A stretch of DNA of 37,574 nt from Oscillospiraceae bacterium. Its GTDB lineage: Bacteria; Bacillota; Clostridia; Oscillospirales; Oscillospiraceae. A model generated the notes under the pieces. It saw only the letters and a list, made by a program, of their open reading frames with translations, was not told where the DNA came from and did no database searches. The stretch is taken from positions 1-37,574 of the forward strand of contig SVLL01000013.1 of NCBI GenBank assembly GCA_015067935.1, written 5' to 3'. Position numbers and translations under genes: made by a program. Below are positions 37,432 through 37,574 of the stretch, in pieces. Each line of letters opens with the position of its first letter. Within the stretch, counting starts at the first letter, position 1.

Positions 37432-37463
37432 CCGCCCTGCTCACGGGAGCAGGGCGGCTTTTT
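37432..37463 (+). terminator. Strong intrinsic terminator of LRR gene
   Basis: CCGCCCTGCTC-ACGG-GAGCAGGGCGG-CTTTTTG. Confidence 0.93.
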
Positions 37464-37473
37464 GTATAAAGAA

Positions 37474-37496
37474 AACCACGCGTTAGACGCGTGGTT
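37474..37496. repeat. Perfect inverted repeat, possible end of a mobile element
   Basis: AACCACGCGT-TAG-ACGCGTGGTT with no T-tract and independent of the preceding terminator. Confidence 0.45.
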
Positions 37497-37574
37497 CAAT
37501 AAAGCCTATGGCGGCGAGTAAAAATCCCTGTTAAGATTATAGGTGCGGTCCGCCAACTGCACAAACAATCAAAA

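Overview
Chromosomal segment that reads as a spore-forming Clostridia/Oscillospiraceae-type Firmicute. Most of it is housekeeping and sporulation genes: rnmV (partial), an ABC-F ATPase, Mrp/NBP35-like ATPase, pgsA, a minus-strand cell-wall-type cluster (SpoIID-like plus PG-binding domains), asparagine synthase, an HD protein, a GH13_8-type branching enzyme, a Gfo/Idh/MocA oxidoreductase, tRNA-Ser(UGA), rsmE, a purine-riboswitch-led YgjV-like/nucleoside-kinase operon, rlmH, spoIIID, an AI-2E family transporter, a predicted membrane pseudokinase with Fn3-like ectodomain divergent from a zinc-ribbon/Big_2-like membrane protein, a DUF378-like protein, ispE, spoIIR, addB, addA, spoVAE, spoVAD and a large BspA-type leucine-rich-repeat secreted protein. 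The observations most worth follow-up are: (1) a guanine-class riboswitch whose P2 and P3 both appear one base pair short at the junction and which precedes a YgjV-like/TGS-kinase operon; (2) an unlisted 36-aa protein that is about 78% Asn+Gln, encoded with a strong RBS directly downstream of spoVAE; (3) the divergent pseudokinase-Fn3 / zinc-ribbon-Big_2 pair; (4) DNA-level repeat structure in the LRR gene, next to a short MITE-like element. All calls are by eye from the sequence; no database search or folding program was run.
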